From contig NZ_LMLA01000001.1 of NCBI RefSeq assembly GCF_001421765.1, forward strand, positions 605,199 through 669,198: a stretch of 64,000 nucleotides of DNA. The letters are read 5' to 3'. Shown here in pieces: positions 45,774 to 55,628 of the stretch. Each line of letters opens with the position of its first letter. The stretch's first letter is position 1. The notes under the pieces are model-generated. The model was not told the DNA's origin. It worked only from the letters and a program-made list of their open reading frames with translations, and made no database searches. The DNA is from Sphingomonas sp. Leaf32. GTDB taxonomy: Bacteria > Pseudomonadota > Alphaproteobacteria > Sphingomonadales > Sphingomonadaceae. The translations under genes were made by a program, and so were the position numbers.

Positions 45774-47714
45774 ATGACCCAGCTTAAAACGCTCCGCGCC
45801 GCCGCGCTGCTGCTCGCCACTGCTTCGCCCTTGCCCGCCTTGGCGCAGCCCGGCGCGATCGTCCAGCCGCTGACCCCGAATGCCGACCGCCTGTCGGAAC
45901 AGATGCGCATCCTCGGTCGCAGTCCGAACGACGTGTCGGCGCTGGTGGAGGCGGGGCGGCTGTCGGGCAAGCTGGGGGATACCGACGCGGCGATGCAGTT
46001 CCTCGCGCGCGCCGAGAAGGCATCACCCAACGACCCGCGCATCCGGGCCGCGCGCGGCGTCGCGCTGGTGGCGATGGAGCGGCCGGGCGAGGCGCTGGCG
46101 CTGTTCGCCTCCGCCGAGCGGGCCGGGGTGGCGATGACGCCCTATCTCGCCGAACGCGGCCTCGCCTACGACCTACTCGGACGTGGATCGCTGGCGCAGG
46201 CGGATTACCGTCAGGCGCTGCGGGCGGGGGAGGATGACGAGGTGACGCGCCGCCTCGCGCTGTCGCTGGGCATCGACGGCAATGTGACCGAATCGACGGC
46301 GGTGCTGAACCCGCTGTTGCAGAAGGGCGACCGGGCGGCATGGCGGGTGCGCGCCTTCGTCCTCGCCATGTCGGGCGACGCCGCCGGCGCGGACAAGATC
46401 ACCGCCAGCATGTTGCCCGGTTTCTCGGCCAGCCTCTCGCCCTTCTTCCGCCGCCTGCCGCAACTGGCCGGGGCGGATCGCGCGTTCGCCGTCCATTACG
46501 GCCGCCTCGCGCCCAGCCCGGAGCGGCTGGCCGACGCCCGGCTCGCCCCGCCGCTGCCCGCCCCGGTCCGTACCGCGCCGCCGGTCGCGCTGGCGTCCGC
46601 CGCACCGGTCACGCCTGTCGCGACGACCCGCACCGCCAGTCGCACACCGACGATGGCCGAACGCCGTGCCGAGCGGCAGCGGCAGGCACAGGCGGCGCAG
46701 CTCGCCCAGGCCGAAGCCGCCCGCCGCGCCGCCGATGCCCAGGCGCAGCAACTGGCGCAGGCCAGGGCCGACGAAACCGCCCGCCGCGCCGCGCTGGCCC
46801 AACGGCAGCAGCTCGCCGCGCAGCAAGCTGAACAGGCGCGCATCGCCGAGGCGACCCGGGTCGAGGCCGAGCGCGTCGCCGCGCGTCAGGCCGAGGAACG
46901 CCGCGTCGCCGCAGAAGCGCTTGCCGCCCGCGACCGTTCCGAACAGGCAGCGCGCGCACCGGTACAGGTCGCCTCCGCACCCGTGCCCGTGACGATCGTC
47001 GATCGACCGGCAGAGCCTGCACCCGCGCCTGCCATCCCGGTCGAGGTGGCCAGCGCCGCACCGGTCAACACGCCGCCCGCGACGCCCGCCGTCTCCAGCG
47101 CCGCGGCGACCGTCGCCGCCCGCGCGCCGTCGAACGACGACGTGCTCGCCCGCATCATCCGCAACCTCGACATCCCCGCATCCGAACTGGGCGTCGGTCC
47201 GCCGCCGACCCCGGTCGCCGCGCCGGCCAGCAGCACCGCACTGGCCGCGCAGGCGGAAGCCGCCCGTCGTGCGGCGGAGGCGCGGGAAGCGACCGCCCGC
47301 GCCACCGAAGCCGCCGAGGTGAAGAAGCTCGCCGCCACCCGCGCCTCCACCGCGAAGAAGGCCGCCGAAGCCAAGCGGATCGCCGATGAGAAGAAGGCCG
47401 AGGCCGCCGAGGCCGCGCGCCTTGCCCAGATCAAGCGCGCCGACCCCGAACGCCACTGGGTCCAGATCGCGGGCGGCGCGAACGTCGCGGGACTTCCCGC
47501 CGCATGGGGCATCATGGCGGGCAAGGCCCCGGCGCTCAAAGGCCGGCAGGCATGGACCACGCCACTGCGTGCCACCAACCGCCTGCTGACCGGCCCGTTC
47601 AAGAGCGATGCCGAGGCGCAGGACTTCGTCAACACGCTGCGCAAGTCGGGGGTGCAGGCCTTCGCCTTCACCAGCGAGGCGGGGCAGAAGGTCGCTCGGG
47701 TCCCGGTCAAGTGA
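45774..47714 (+). CDS. exported TPR and SPOR domain protein
   Basis: A 646-residue protein with a signal peptide ([14 protein letters not shown]), TPR-like helical repeats over about residues 35-240 ([40 protein letters not shown]), a long Ala/Arg/Glu/Gln-rich coiled coil (about 285-400), and a proline-rich linker. It ends in a C-terminal SPOR domain ([20 protein letters not shown] to the end), which binds denuded glycan at the septum. It probably acts in periplasmic cell division or peptidoglycan remodelling. It lies 276 bp after the previous gene; the stop overlaps the dGTPase GTG by 4 bp. Confidence 0.85.
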   Translation: MTQLKTLRAAALLLATASPLPALAQPGAIVQPLTPNADRLSEQMRILGRSPNDVSALVEAGRLSGKLGDTDAAMQFLARAEKASPNDPRIRAARGVALVAMERPGEALALFASAERAGVAMTPYLAERGLAYDLLGRGSLAQADYRQALRAGEDDEVTRRLALSLGIDGNVTESTAVLNPLLQKGDRAAWRVRAFVLAMSGDAAGADKITASMLPGFSASLSPFFRRLPQLAGADRAFAVHYGRLAPSPERLADARLAPPLPAPVRTAPPVALASAAPVTPVATTRTASRTPTMAERRAERQRQAQAAQLAQAEAARRAADAQAQQLAQARADETARRAALAQRQQLAAQQAEQARIAEATRVEAERVAARQAEERRVAAEALAARDRSEQAARAPVQVASAPVPVTIVDRPAEPAPAPAIPVEVASAAPVNTPPATPAVSSAAATVAARAPSNDDVLARIIRNLDIPASELGVGPPPTPVAAPASSTALAAQAEAARRAAEAREATARATEAAEVKKLAATRASTAKKAAEAKRIADEKKAEAAEAARLAQIKRADPERHWVQIAGGANVAGLPAAWGIMAGKAPALKGRQAWTTPLRATNRLLTGPFKSDAEAQDFVNTLRKSGVQAFAFTSEAGQKVARVPVK

Positions 47715-48871
47715 AGGCCCCCTATGCCGCCGATCCGCTGGCGCATGGCGGGCGGCTCCACGCCGAACCGGGCGACGCGACGCGGGGACCCCGCGACGCG
47801 TTCCAGCGCGACCGCGACCGGATCATCCATTCGATCAGCTTCCGGCGGCTGCGTCACAAGACGCAGGTGTTCATGGCGCCCGACGGCGACCATTTCCGCG
47901 TCCGGCTGACCCACAGCCTGGAGGTCGCGCAGATCGGTCGCGCTGTCGCCCGCACGCTGGGCCTGAACGAGGATCTGACCGAGGCGTTGTGCCTTGCCCA
48001 TGACATCGGCCACCCGCCGTTCGGTCATGCGGGGGAGGATGCGCTGGAGGCGGCGATGGCGGCGCATGGCGGCTTCGACCATAATGGCCAGACGCTGCGC
48101 ACGCTGACCTGGCTCGACAGCCCCTATCCGCGCTGGCGGGGCCTGAACCTGACGTGGGATACGCTGGAGGGGCTGGCCAAGCATAATGGCCCGATCCCGA
48201 CGCCGGGCTGGGCATTGGCGGCGGCGGATGCCGCGCACGGCCTGCGCCTGAACGAATGGCCGTCGCTGGAGGCGCAGGTCGCGGCGATCGCCGACGACAT
48301 CGCCTATGACAATCACGACATCGACGATGGCCTGCGCGCCGGGCTGCTGACGCTCGATCAGCTGCTGGAAGTGCCCTTCGTCGCCGCAGGCTGGGACGCG
48401 GTTCGCGCGCGCTTTCCCGATGTGCCGGCCGATCGGCTGGTCGGCGAACTCACCCGGTCGCAGATCGGGTCGATGGTCAACGACCTGATCGCCGAGACCC
48501 AGCGCCGCGTGGCGGCGGCGGGTGTCGAGACGGTCGCCGACGTCCGCGCGGCGGGCCAATGTCTCTCCCATTTCTCGCCCGAGATGGCGGAGGCGGAGCG
48601 AACGCTGAAGCGCTTCATGTATGCCAATCTCTACCATCATCCGCGTCAGCTGGCGGCGGCGGCGATGGCGGAGACGGTCGTCGCCGGCCTGTTCGCCGCC
48701 TATCATGCCGATCCGGCGGCGATGCACGACGGCTGGCGCGAGACACTGCCCGAGGCGGAACCCGAGCGCAGCCGCCACATCGCCGACTATATCGCCGGGA
48801 TGACCGATCGGTTCGCGGTGCGCTGTTATGGGCAGGTCGTCGGACCGATCGACCTGCCCGACGGGTTCTGA
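47711..48871 (+). CDS. dgt: dGTP triphosphohydrolase (HD domain)
   Basis: A 386-residue HD-domain dNTP triphosphohydrolase. The DNTPase signature [20 protein letters not shown] and metal ligands His68 ([14 protein letters not shown]), His97-Asp98 ([16 protein letters not shown]) and a later Asp in [14 protein letters not shown] are all present. It hydrolyses dGTP (and often other dNTPs) to the deoxynucleoside and triphosphate. The start GTG 47711 overlaps the SPOR gene. Type-2 dgt-like family members of alphaproteobacteria have this length; substrate preference is not certain. Confidence 0.92.
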   Translation: MKAPYAADPLAHGGRLHAEPGDATRGPRDAFQRDRDRIIHSISFRRLRHKTQVFMAPDGDHFRVRLTHSLEVAQIGRAVARTLGLNEDLTEALCLAHDIGHPPFGHAGEDALEAAMAAHGGFDHNGQTLRTLTWLDSPYPRWRGLNLTWDTLEGLAKHNGPIPTPGWALAAADAAHGLRLNEWPSLEAQVAAIADDIAYDNHDIDDGLRAGLLTLDQLLEVPFVAAGWDAVRARFPDVPADRLVGELTRSQIGSMVNDLIAETQRRVAAAGVETVADVRAAGQCLSHFSPEMAEAERTLKRFMYANLYHHPRQLAAAAMAETVVAGLFAAYHADPAAMHDGWRETLPEAEPERSRHIADYIAGMTDRFAVRCYGQVVGPIDLPDGF

Positions 48872-48942
48872 TGCCATTGCCATAACTCTGCGACAATCGG
48901 CGCGCCTGATCGCTGTCGGGATTGGCAGTGGAGTCGCAGGCG

Positions 48943-50367
48943 ATGGCGCTGGCGGAGATTGCATGGAACCGGTTCGGGCTGGGCGCGCGCGGTGATGCGC
49001 AGCCGCCGGCGGACCCGAAACGCTGGCTGACCGACCAGTTCGATCGCTGGACGCCGCGCCCGCCTGCGCTGGTCGGGGTCGCGACGACGGGCGCCGCGGG
49101 ACAGGCGGTGGCGCAGGCGCAGGCCGAACTGCGCATGGTCCGCAAGGAACGCCGCACGACCCAGGCGACGGCAACGCCCGACGCGATGCCGATGGCGGCC
49201 GACCCGCCAGACAATCGCGCGGCGCAGATCCGGCGTGGCGTCCGCCAATTCTACCTCGATGGCGTGGCCGCGCGCACGGCGGCGGCGGTGGCCAGCGACA
49301 CGCCCTTCGTCGAGCGGCTAACCCATTTCTGGTCGAACCATTTCGCGGTGTCGGCCGACAAGCTGGAGGTGACCGGCCTAGCCGCCGCGTTCGAATTCGA
49401 TGCGATCCGCCCGCATGTGCTGGGCCGGTTCCACGACCTGCTTCTCGCGGTCGAACATCATCCGGCGATGCTGCTCTATCTCGATCAGGCGCAGTCGGTC
49501 GGTCCCGACAGCCCGTTCGGCCAACGCCGCATGGGCGGCCGTGCCGGGCTGAACGAGAATCTGGCGCGCGAGATTCTGGAGTTGCACACGCTGGGCGTCC
49601 GCACCGGCTATGCCCAGGGCGACGTCACCGAACTGGCCCAGGCGCTGACCGGCTGGACGGTCGCGGGGCTGGGGCGGGGCGGTGCGCGGGTCGTGCCGGG
49701 CCAGCCGGGCGAGGCGGTGTTCGCGCCCGCGCTGCATCAGCCGGGCGGCCGCCGCATCATGGGCAAGGACTATGCCGAGGGCGGTGCCGGCCAGTCGGCG
49801 GCGGTGCTGGCCGATCTTGCGGTGCATCCGGCAACGGCCAAGCATGTCGCGATCAAGCTGGTCCGCCACTTCATCGCCGACGATCCGCCCCCGGCGGCGG
49901 TGGCGCGGGTCGAACGCGCGTTCCTGTCGTCGCGCGGCGACCTGCCCACGGTCTATCGCGCGCTGATCGCCGCGCCGGAGGCATGGGCGCCGGGTACCCC
50001 CAAGTTCCGTACCCCATGGGACTGGACCGTCGCCGCTCTGCGCGCGATCGATGCACCGGCGACGGAGGGTCGGGGGCTGGTCAACCTGTTCGGGCAACTG
50101 GGCCAGCCGATCTGGCGGCCGGGCCAGCCGATCGGCTTCGACGACATCGCCGCCAGTTGGGCCGGACCCGACGCGCTGATGCGTCGGATCGAGGCGGCGG
50201 AGCGGCTTGCCGGACGATTGCGTGAGCCGCCCGATCCGCGTGCGCTGGCGGCGCGACTGTTCCCCGACAGCCTCGCTCCCGCCACTGCGACCACCATCGC
50301 CCGCGCCGAAAGCCCGGCACAGGGCCTCGCGCTGCTGTTCGTCGCCCCCCAGTTCCTGCGGAGATAA
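48943..50367 (+). CDS. DUF1800 family protein
   Basis: A 474-residue DUF1800 protein. Typical segments: AEIAWNRFGLGARGD at the N terminus, ERLTHFWSNHFAVSADK, LLAVEHHPAMLLYLDQAQSV, NENLAREILELHTLGV, YTQ-like AQGDVTELAQALTGW, HPATAKHVAIKLVRHFIAD. The function of the family is unknown; it is almost always paired with a DUF1501 gene as here (3 bp apart). ATG 48943 is preferred because GGAG lies 9 bp upstream, over in-frame TTG/GTG codons at 48922-48928. No signal peptide is evident. Confidence 0.9.
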   Translation: MALAEIAWNRFGLGARGDAQPPADPKRWLTDQFDRWTPRPPALVGVATTGAAGQAVAQAQAELRMVRKERRTTQATATPDAMPMAADPPDNRAAQIRRGVRQFYLDGVAARTAAAVASDTPFVERLTHFWSNHFAVSADKLEVTGLAAAFEFDAIRPHVLGRFHDLLLAVEHHPAMLLYLDQAQSVGPDSPFGQRRMGGRAGLNENLAREILELHTLGVRTGYAQGDVTELAQALTGWTVAGLGRGGARVVPGQPGEAVFAPALHQPGGRRIMGKDYAEGGAGQSAAVLADLAVHPATAKHVAIKLVRHFIADDPPPAAVARVERAFLSSRGDLPTVYRALIAAPEAWAPGTPKFRTPWDWTVAALRAIDAPATEGRGLVNLFGQLGQPIWRPGQPIGFDDIAASWAGPDALMRRIEAAERLAGRLREPPDPRALAARLFPDSLAPATATTIARAESPAQGLALLFVAPQFLRR

Positions 50368-50370
50368 GCC

Positions 50371-51516
50371 ATGACCGACCGGCGGAATTTCCTCATCGGC
50401 GGCGCGGCGGTCCTGTCCGCCGCCTTCGCGCCACGCCTTGCCTATGCCCGCGCCGCGACTGACCGGCGCTTCGTGTTCATCATCCAGCGCGGCGCGGCGG
50501 ACGGCCTCGCCATGGTCATCCCGACCGGCGATCCCGCTTTCGCCTCTCTCCGAGGAGCATGGGCCGAGGATGCGGCGGCGGCGCGCAAGCTGGACGGCAT
50601 GTTCGCGCTGCACCCGGCGCTCACCGGCATGGCCGGACTGTACGACAGCGGGCAGGCATTGTTCGCCCATGCCGTCGCCTTGCCCTATCGCGACCGGTCG
50701 CATTTCGACGGGCAGAACGTGCTGGAGACGGGCGGGGCGGCTGCCTATGCCGTGCGCGATGGCTGGCTCAATCGCCTGCTCATGCTGTTGCCGCGCGAGG
50801 AGGCCCGCGCCATCGCCGTCGCTGCGACAGTGCCGCTGGCGCTACGTGGTGCCCGCGACGTCGCCTCCTATGCCCCCTCCGCGCTGCCCGATGCGTCGGG
50901 CGATCTCATGGCCCGCGTGACCCAGCTCTATGCCGACGACCCGCAACTCCACGCGCTATGGGCGCAGGCGATGCAGACCCGGCAACTGGCGCAGGAGGCA
51001 GGCGGCAACGCCGGCCGCGATGCGGCGGCGACCGGCGCACTGGCGGCACGGCTGCTGGCGCCGGCGGACGGCGCGCGGATCGCGATGATCGAAACCGGCG
51101 GCTGGGACACCCATGCCGGCCAGCGCGGGCGGCTGAATACCCAGCTGAAGGCACTCGACGGGATGGTGGGTGCGCTCAAGACCGGCCTCGGCCCGGCATG
51201 GGACCGGACGCTGGTGCTGGTCGCGACCGAATTCGGTCGTACCGCGCGGATCAACGGTACCGGCGGCACCGACCATGGCACCGCGGCCGCGACGATGCTG
51301 CTGGGCGGCACCGTGCTGGGCAGGCGGGTCGTCGCCGACTGGCCGGGCTTGGCGAAGCTCTATGAGGATCGCGACCTGACCCCGACGACCGATCTCGACG
51401 CGCTGATCGCCGGGGCGGTCGCGGGGCATTTCGGCATTGATCCGGCGCGCGCGATGACGACGCTGTTCCCCGGCAGCATCGGCCGCCGTTCGGTTGCGGG
51501 ACTGATCCGGGTGTGA
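50371..51516 (+). CDS. DUF1501 family protein, probable Tat substrate
   Basis: A 381-residue DUF1501 (sulfatase-like/alkaline-phosphatase superfamily-related) protein. The N terminus DRRNFLIGGAAVLSAAFAPR is a Tat-type signal (RRNFL) with cleavage near YARA. Family segments: FVFIIQRGAADGLAMVIP, RSHFDGQNVLETG, IETGGWDTHAGQRGRLNTQL, LVLVATEFGRTARINGTGGT, DHGTAA. The last segments resemble metal-binding loops of the superfamily. It is paired with the DUF1800 gene. Tat genes are in this window at 56961-58518. Confidence 0.9.
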   Translation: MTDRRNFLIGGAAVLSAAFAPRLAYARAATDRRFVFIIQRGAADGLAMVIPTGDPAFASLRGAWAEDAAAARKLDGMFALHPALTGMAGLYDSGQALFAHAVALPYRDRSHFDGQNVLETGGAAAYAVRDGWLNRLLMLLPREEARAIAVAATVPLALRGARDVASYAPSALPDASGDLMARVTQLYADDPQLHALWAQAMQTRQLAQEAGGNAGRDAAATGALAARLLAPADGARIAMIETGGWDTHAGQRGRLNTQLKALDGMVGALKTGLGPAWDRTLVLVATEFGRTARINGTGGTDHGTAAATMLLGGTVLGRRVVADWPGLAKLYEDRDLTPTTDLDALIAGAVAGHFGIDPARAMTTLFPGSIGRRSVAGLIRV

Positions 51517-51578
51517 TCCTTTGCAGGGGCGGCGGTATCGGCTAAGCGGCGCGTTTGGATCAACCGACCGGAACCGCC

Positions 51579-53306
51579 ATGACGCTGTACCCCCGTTTCT
51601 TCGCCCATCTCGACCGCGCGCTCGACACGCTCGTCGCCCGTGGCGACCTGCCGGCGGGGCTGGAGCGACGCGCGATCACGGTCGAACCGCCGCGCGACAC
51701 GACCCATGGCGACCTGTCGACCAATGCCGCGATGGTGCTGGCCAAGCCCGCCAAGACCAACCCGCGCGCGCTGGCCGAATTGCTGGTCGCCGAACTGGCG
51801 GGGCTGAGCGAAGTGGCCAGCGCGTCGGTCGCCGGGCCGGGCTTCATCAACCTGACGCTGACCGACGACACCTGGCGCGGCGAATTGACCGCGATTGCCG
51901 ATGCCGGCGACGCCTATGGCCGTTCGACGACCGGCGCGGGGCAGGTGGTGAACATCGAATATGTCTCGGCCAATCCGACCGGCCCGATGCACATGGGCCA
52001 TTGCCGGGGCGCGGTGGTCGGCGACGCGCTGGCAAGCCTGCTCGAATGGAATGGTGCGCGCGTCATCCGCGAATATTATGTCAACGATGCCGGCGGGCAG
52101 GTCGCCGTGCTCGCCCGCTCGGCGCATCTGCGCTACCGCGAGGCGCTGGGCGAGACGATCGCCATTCCCGAGGGGCTGTATCCCGGCGACTATCTGGTCC
52201 CGGTCGGGCAGGCGCTCGCCGCCGAATATAGCGACCGCTATGTGAGCGCGCCGGAAGAGGAATGGCTGGCGCTGTTCCGCACCAAGACGGTTGCGGCGAT
52301 GCTGGAGATGATCCGCGCCGACTTGCAACTGCTCGGCATCCATCACGATGTCTTCTCGTCGGAAGCCGAATTGCAGGCGGCCGGCAAGCCCGAGGCGGCC
52401 GAGGCGTGGCTGCGCGCCCGCGACCTGATCTATGACGGCGTGCTCGAAGCGCCCAAGGGCGAGACGCCCGAGGATTGGGAACCGGTCGAACTGCCGCTGT
52501 TCCGCTCGACGAAGTTCGGCGACGATCAGGATCGCCCGATCAGGAAGTCGGACGGCAGCTGGACCTATTTCGGTGCGGACCTCGCCTATCATTTCCAGAA
52601 GGCCGAGGGCGCCGACCAGCTGATCGACATCTGGGGCGCGGACCATGCCGGCACGGTCAAGCGGATCGTCGCGGCGGTGCAGGCACTGACCGAGGGCAAG
52701 ACCCGCTTCGACGTGAAGCTGGTGCAGATGGTGCGCCTGCTGCGCGGTGGCGAACCGGTCAAGATGTCGAAGCGCGCCGGCAATTTCGTGACGCTCGCCG
52801 ATGTCGTGAACGAGGTCGGCAAGGACGTCGTTCGCTTCACCATGCTGACCCGCAAGGCCGATGCGCAGATGGACTTCGACTTCGCCAAGGTGGTGGAGGC
52901 GTCGAAGGACAATCCCGTCTTCTACGTCCAGTACGCCCATGCCCGTGTCCATTCGCTGGTCCGCCGCGCGGCGGAGGCGGGCATTGCCGAGGACAAACAG
53001 GCCGATCTGTCCCGTCTCGATACGGTCGAGCTGGCGCTGGTGAAGCGCGCGGCGCAGTTCCCGCGCGTCGTCGAAAGTGCGGCGGCAGCGCGCGAACCGC
53101 ATCGGATCGCCTTTTATCTCTACGACTTGGCGGCGGAGTTCCATGCCGCGTGGAACCTCGGCAACGACGATCCGTCCCGTCGCTACCTTCAGGCCGACGA
53201 TGCGGCGCTGACGCAGGCACGGCTTTTCCTTGCCCGCGCGATCGGGCAGATTATCCGCAACGGCTTGGCCATCATGGGTGTCGAGGCGGTCGAGGAGATG
53301 AAGTAA
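51579..53306 (+). CDS. argS: arginyl-tRNA synthetase
   Basis: A 575-residue class I aminoacyl-tRNA synthetase charging tRNA-Arg. The HIGH motif is HMGH at 138-141 (VSANPTGPMHMGHCRGAVVG), the KMSKS-like motif is VKMSKRAGNFVTL near 405, and the anticodon-binding domain includes RIAFYLYDLAAEFHAAWN. The N-terminal Add-1 domain is complete. ATG 51579 is used; the frame opens earlier without an RBS. The stop overlaps the following SPOR gene (TAATG). Confidence 0.97.
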   Translation: MTLYPRFFAHLDRALDTLVARGDLPAGLERRAITVEPPRDTTHGDLSTNAAMVLAKPAKTNPRALAELLVAELAGLSEVASASVAGPGFINLTLTDDTWRGELTAIADAGDAYGRSTTGAGQVVNIEYVSANPTGPMHMGHCRGAVVGDALASLLEWNGARVIREYYVNDAGGQVAVLARSAHLRYREALGETIAIPEGLYPGDYLVPVGQALAAEYSDRYVSAPEEEWLALFRTKTVAAMLEMIRADLQLLGIHHDVFSSEAELQAAGKPEAAEAWLRARDLIYDGVLEAPKGETPEDWEPVELPLFRSTKFGDDQDRPIRKSDGSWTYFGADLAYHFQKAEGADQLIDIWGADHAGTVKRIVAAVQALTEGKTRFDVKLVQMVRLLRGGEPVKMSKRAGNFVTLADVVNEVGKDVVRFTMLTRKADAQMDFDFAKVVEASKDNPVFYVQYAHARVHSLVRRAAEAGIAEDKQADLSRLDTVELALVKRAAQFPRVVESAAAAREPHRIAFYLYDLAAEFHAAWNLGNDDPSRRYLQADDAALTQARLFLARAIGQIIRNGLAIMGVEAVEEMK

Positions 53307-54037
53307 TGGCGGACATGATCGCATCCGGCGATCCCGATCACGAACGCCTTCCGTGGCTGGAAAGCGCCGATCCGGAACCGGAACCCGCGCGTCCGATCTG
53401 GCGCACGGTGCTGCTCGTGCTGATCGGGTTGCTGATGGTCGGGACGATCGCCTTCGCGCTGCTGCGTCAGCGCGGGGCGCCGACCGCCAGCGGCACCGGC
53501 GACGTGATCGCCGCGCCGGAGGGGCCGTACAAGACCCGCCCGCAAGAAGCCGACGGGATGCGCGTGACCGGCGACAGCGACACCGCGATCGCCACCAGCG
53601 AGGGGGCGACCGGCGGGAATTCGTCGGTGAACCTGGGCGCCGTGCCCGAAGCCCCGATCCAGGGTCGTGCCGCCGCACCCACCGCCGGCCCGACCAGCAG
53701 CGGAACGGGACGGGTGGCGACCGCCGTCCCCGCCACGACGACCAGGCTGGAGGCCCGCGCCCCGGCGGCGGCCGCGCCGGCCGAAACGGCGACAGGGGCG
53801 GGCGGCTCGGTCGTCCAGCTCGGCTCCTTCCCCAGCGAAGGCGTCGCGAACACCGCGTGGAACCAGTTGTCGCGTCGCTTCGCCTATCTCGCGCCGCTCG
53901 GCAAATCGGTGCAGGTCGCGGAGGTGAAGGGCAAGACCGTATATCGCCTGCGCGTCAATGCCGGCAGCGCGAACCAGGCGTCGGACCTGTGCGGCAAGCT
54001 GAAGCTGGCCGGCGAGAATTGCTTCGTCGCACGATGA
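53306..54037 (+). CDS. SPOR domain membrane protein
   Basis: A 243-residue bitopic protein: a cytoplasmic acidic N terminus (residues 1-30), one membrane helix at about 34-53, a long Ala/Thr/Gly-rich periplasmic linker, and a C-terminal SPOR domain (SVVQLGSFPSEGVANTAWNQ onward) that ends LKLAGENCFVAR. SPOR domains bind glycan strands lacking stem peptides at the septum. It is translationally coupled to argS and followed by nagZ, a context common in alphaproteobacteria and consistent with peptidoglycan remodelling and recycling. Confidence 0.9.
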   Translation: MADMIASGDPDHERLPWLESADPEPEPARPIWRTVLLVLIGLLMVGTIAFALLRQRGAPTASGTGDVIAAPEGPYKTRPQEADGMRVTGDSDTAIATSEGATGGNSSVNLGAVPEAPIQGRAAAPTAGPTSSGTGRVATAVPATTTRLEARAPAAAAPAETATGAGGSVVQLGSFPSEGVANTAWNQLSRRFAYLAPLGKSVQVAEVKGKTVYRLRVNAGSANQASDLCGKLKLAGENCFVAR

Positions 54038-54094
54038 TGCGCGCGGACGCGGCGACGGTTGTCGCCCGTCCGCGTCTGCGGTAGCCCCTGGCGC

Positions 54095-55099
54095 ATGAAG
54101 CCCGTGATCTTCGGCCTGTCCGGCCCGACCCTGACCGCGCAGGAAATCGCGCTGTTCCGCCAAGCCGATCCGCTCGGCTATATCCTGATGGGGCGCAACT
54201 GCGTCGATCGCGACCAGATGCGGGAGCTGACCGACGCCCTGCGCGACCTGTCGGGCCGGGCGGACCTGCCGATCCTGATCGATCAGGAGGGTGGACGCGT
54301 CGCGCGGATGAAGCCACCGGTCTGGCCGGCCTTCCCGGCACCTTCGGCCTTTGCCGCGCTGTATGACCGCGCGCCATCGTCGGCCATCGCTGCGGCCAAG
54401 ACCAATGGGCAGGCGCTGGGCGTGATGCTGGCGGAGGTCGGCGTGACCGTCGACGCCACCCCGCTGCTCGACGTGGCGCAGCCCGACATGACCGGCGCGA
54501 TCGGCGACCGCAGCTTCGGCGCGGACCCGATGCAGGTCGCTGCGCTGGGTCGTGCGACGCTCGACGGGCTGGCGGCGGCGGGCGTCGTCGGCATCGTCAA
54601 GCATATGCCGGGCCATGGCCGCGCGACCGTCGACAGTCACCTCGAACTGCCGCGCGTGTCCGCACCCGCCGACGCGCTCGAACAGGACATCGCGCCGTTC
54701 GCGACGCTGTCGTCCGCACCGATGGCGATGACTGCGCACGTCGTGTTCGAGGCATGGGACGCGCAGAACCCGGCCACGCTGTCGCCGACCGTGATCGGCG
54801 ACGTCATCCGGGGAAGGATCGGCTTCGACGGGCTGCTGATGACCGACGACATCGACATGAAGGCGCTGACCGGCGCGCCGGCGGACAAGGCGGCGGCGGC
54901 GATCGCCGCAGGCTGCGACGTCGTACTCGACTGTTGGGCGCGGCTGGACGAGATGGCGGCGATCGCCGATCGACTGGACGTGATTGCCCCGGCGTCGCGT
55001 GGACGGCTCGATCGGGCAATGGCGGGGATCGGTAGAGTGGGCACGGTGCCGATCGCCGAGCTGATCGCCACGCGTGACCGCCTGCTGGCGATCGCCTGA
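54095..55099 (+). CDS. nagZ: beta-N-acetylhexosaminidase NagZ
   Basis: A 334-residue GH3 enzyme releasing GlcNAc from GlcNAc-anhydroMurNAc peptides in cytosolic peptidoglycan recycling. Marks: GYILMGRNCVDRDQM, LIDQEGGRVARMKPP, KHMPGHGRATVDSH (169-182, with His174 and Asp180 of the unusual acid-base dyad), and LLMTDDIDMKAL containing the catalytic nucleophile Asp. ATG 54095 gives the normal N terminus. There is a 57-bp gap after the SPOR gene. Confidence 0.95.
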   Translation: MKPVIFGLSGPTLTAQEIALFRQADPLGYILMGRNCVDRDQMRELTDALRDLSGRADLPILIDQEGGRVARMKPPVWPAFPAPSAFAALYDRAPSSAIAAAKTNGQALGVMLAEVGVTVDATPLLDVAQPDMTGAIGDRSFGADPMQVAALGRATLDGLAAAGVVGIVKHMPGHGRATVDSHLELPRVSAPADALEQDIAPFATLSSAPMAMTAHVVFEAWDAQNPATLSPTVIGDVIRGRIGFDGLLMTDDIDMKALTGAPADKAAAAIAAGCDVVLDCWARLDEMAAIADRLDVIAPASRGRLDRAMAGIGRVGTVPIAELIATRDRLLAIA

Positions 55100-55103
55100 C
55101 GCG

Positions 55104-55118
55104 GTAACCGCTCCTTAA
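55104..55118. promoter_or_regulatory. CtrA-like site upstream of the PAS-like gene
   Basis: GTAA at 55104-55107 and TTAA at 55115-55118 are separated by 7 bp: one mismatch to the CtrA consensus TTAA-N7-TTAA. It lies about 45 bp before the gene at 55162, and sphingomonads encode CtrA. It is a candidate only. Confidence 0.35.
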
Positions 55119-55161
55119 TGCGCCGGGTCCATGGTCGGACCGCTTGGCGCGTAAGGACCGG

Positions 55162-55596
55162 ATGATGCTGCCGACAGAGCCGCTGCAACTCCATCATAGC
55201 TGGCCGATCATCGAACGCGGTGTGCGCCTTCCGCAGGGGGTGCTCGAAGCCGGCTATAGTCACGGCCTGACCGATGATTGTCCGTTTTCCTGCGATCTTG
55301 GCGCGAACACCCTGTCATGGTCTGCTTCGACCTTTGCCCTGTTCGGGCTGCCGGCCGGAACCACGCCAGTCCGTGACGTCGTCCTTCCGATGTACCGCAC
55401 CGAATCACGCTCGGCGCTGGAGCGGCTGCGGACCCACGCCATCCGCCACCGGCGGGGTTTCACGATCGATACCGAGGTCGACGCCCCCGGCCAGCCCCCG
55501 CGCTGGATTCGGATCGTCGCCGTACCGGAGATCGAGGGCGGACGTTCGGTACGACTGAGCGGGCTGCATCAGGATGTGACGCACGAATATCGGTGA
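55162..55596 (+). CDS. PAS-fold protein, unknown
   Basis: A 144-residue protein that looks like a single PAS domain: SWSASTFALFGLPAGTTPVR then a helix and VVLPMYRTESRSALERLRTH, HRRGFTIDTEVDAPGQPPRW, IRIVAVPEIEGGRSVRLSGL, with an ending HQDVTHEYR, a common C-cap of PAS domains before an output domain. No output domain is present, so it may be a stand-alone sensor or the remnant of a longer regulator. The start is ATG 55162 or 55165 (AAGGA at 55153-55157). Confidence 0.7.
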   Translation: MMLPTEPLQLHHSWPIIERGVRLPQGVLEAGYSHGLTDDCPFSCDLGANTLSWSASTFALFGLPAGTTPVRDVVLPMYRTESRSALERLRTHAIRHRRGFTIDTEVDAPGQPPRWIRIVAVPEIEGGRSVRLSGLHQDVTHEYR

Positions 55597-55628
55597 CGGA
55601 CGGCTACGCGGATCGTTAGGATCGCGGA

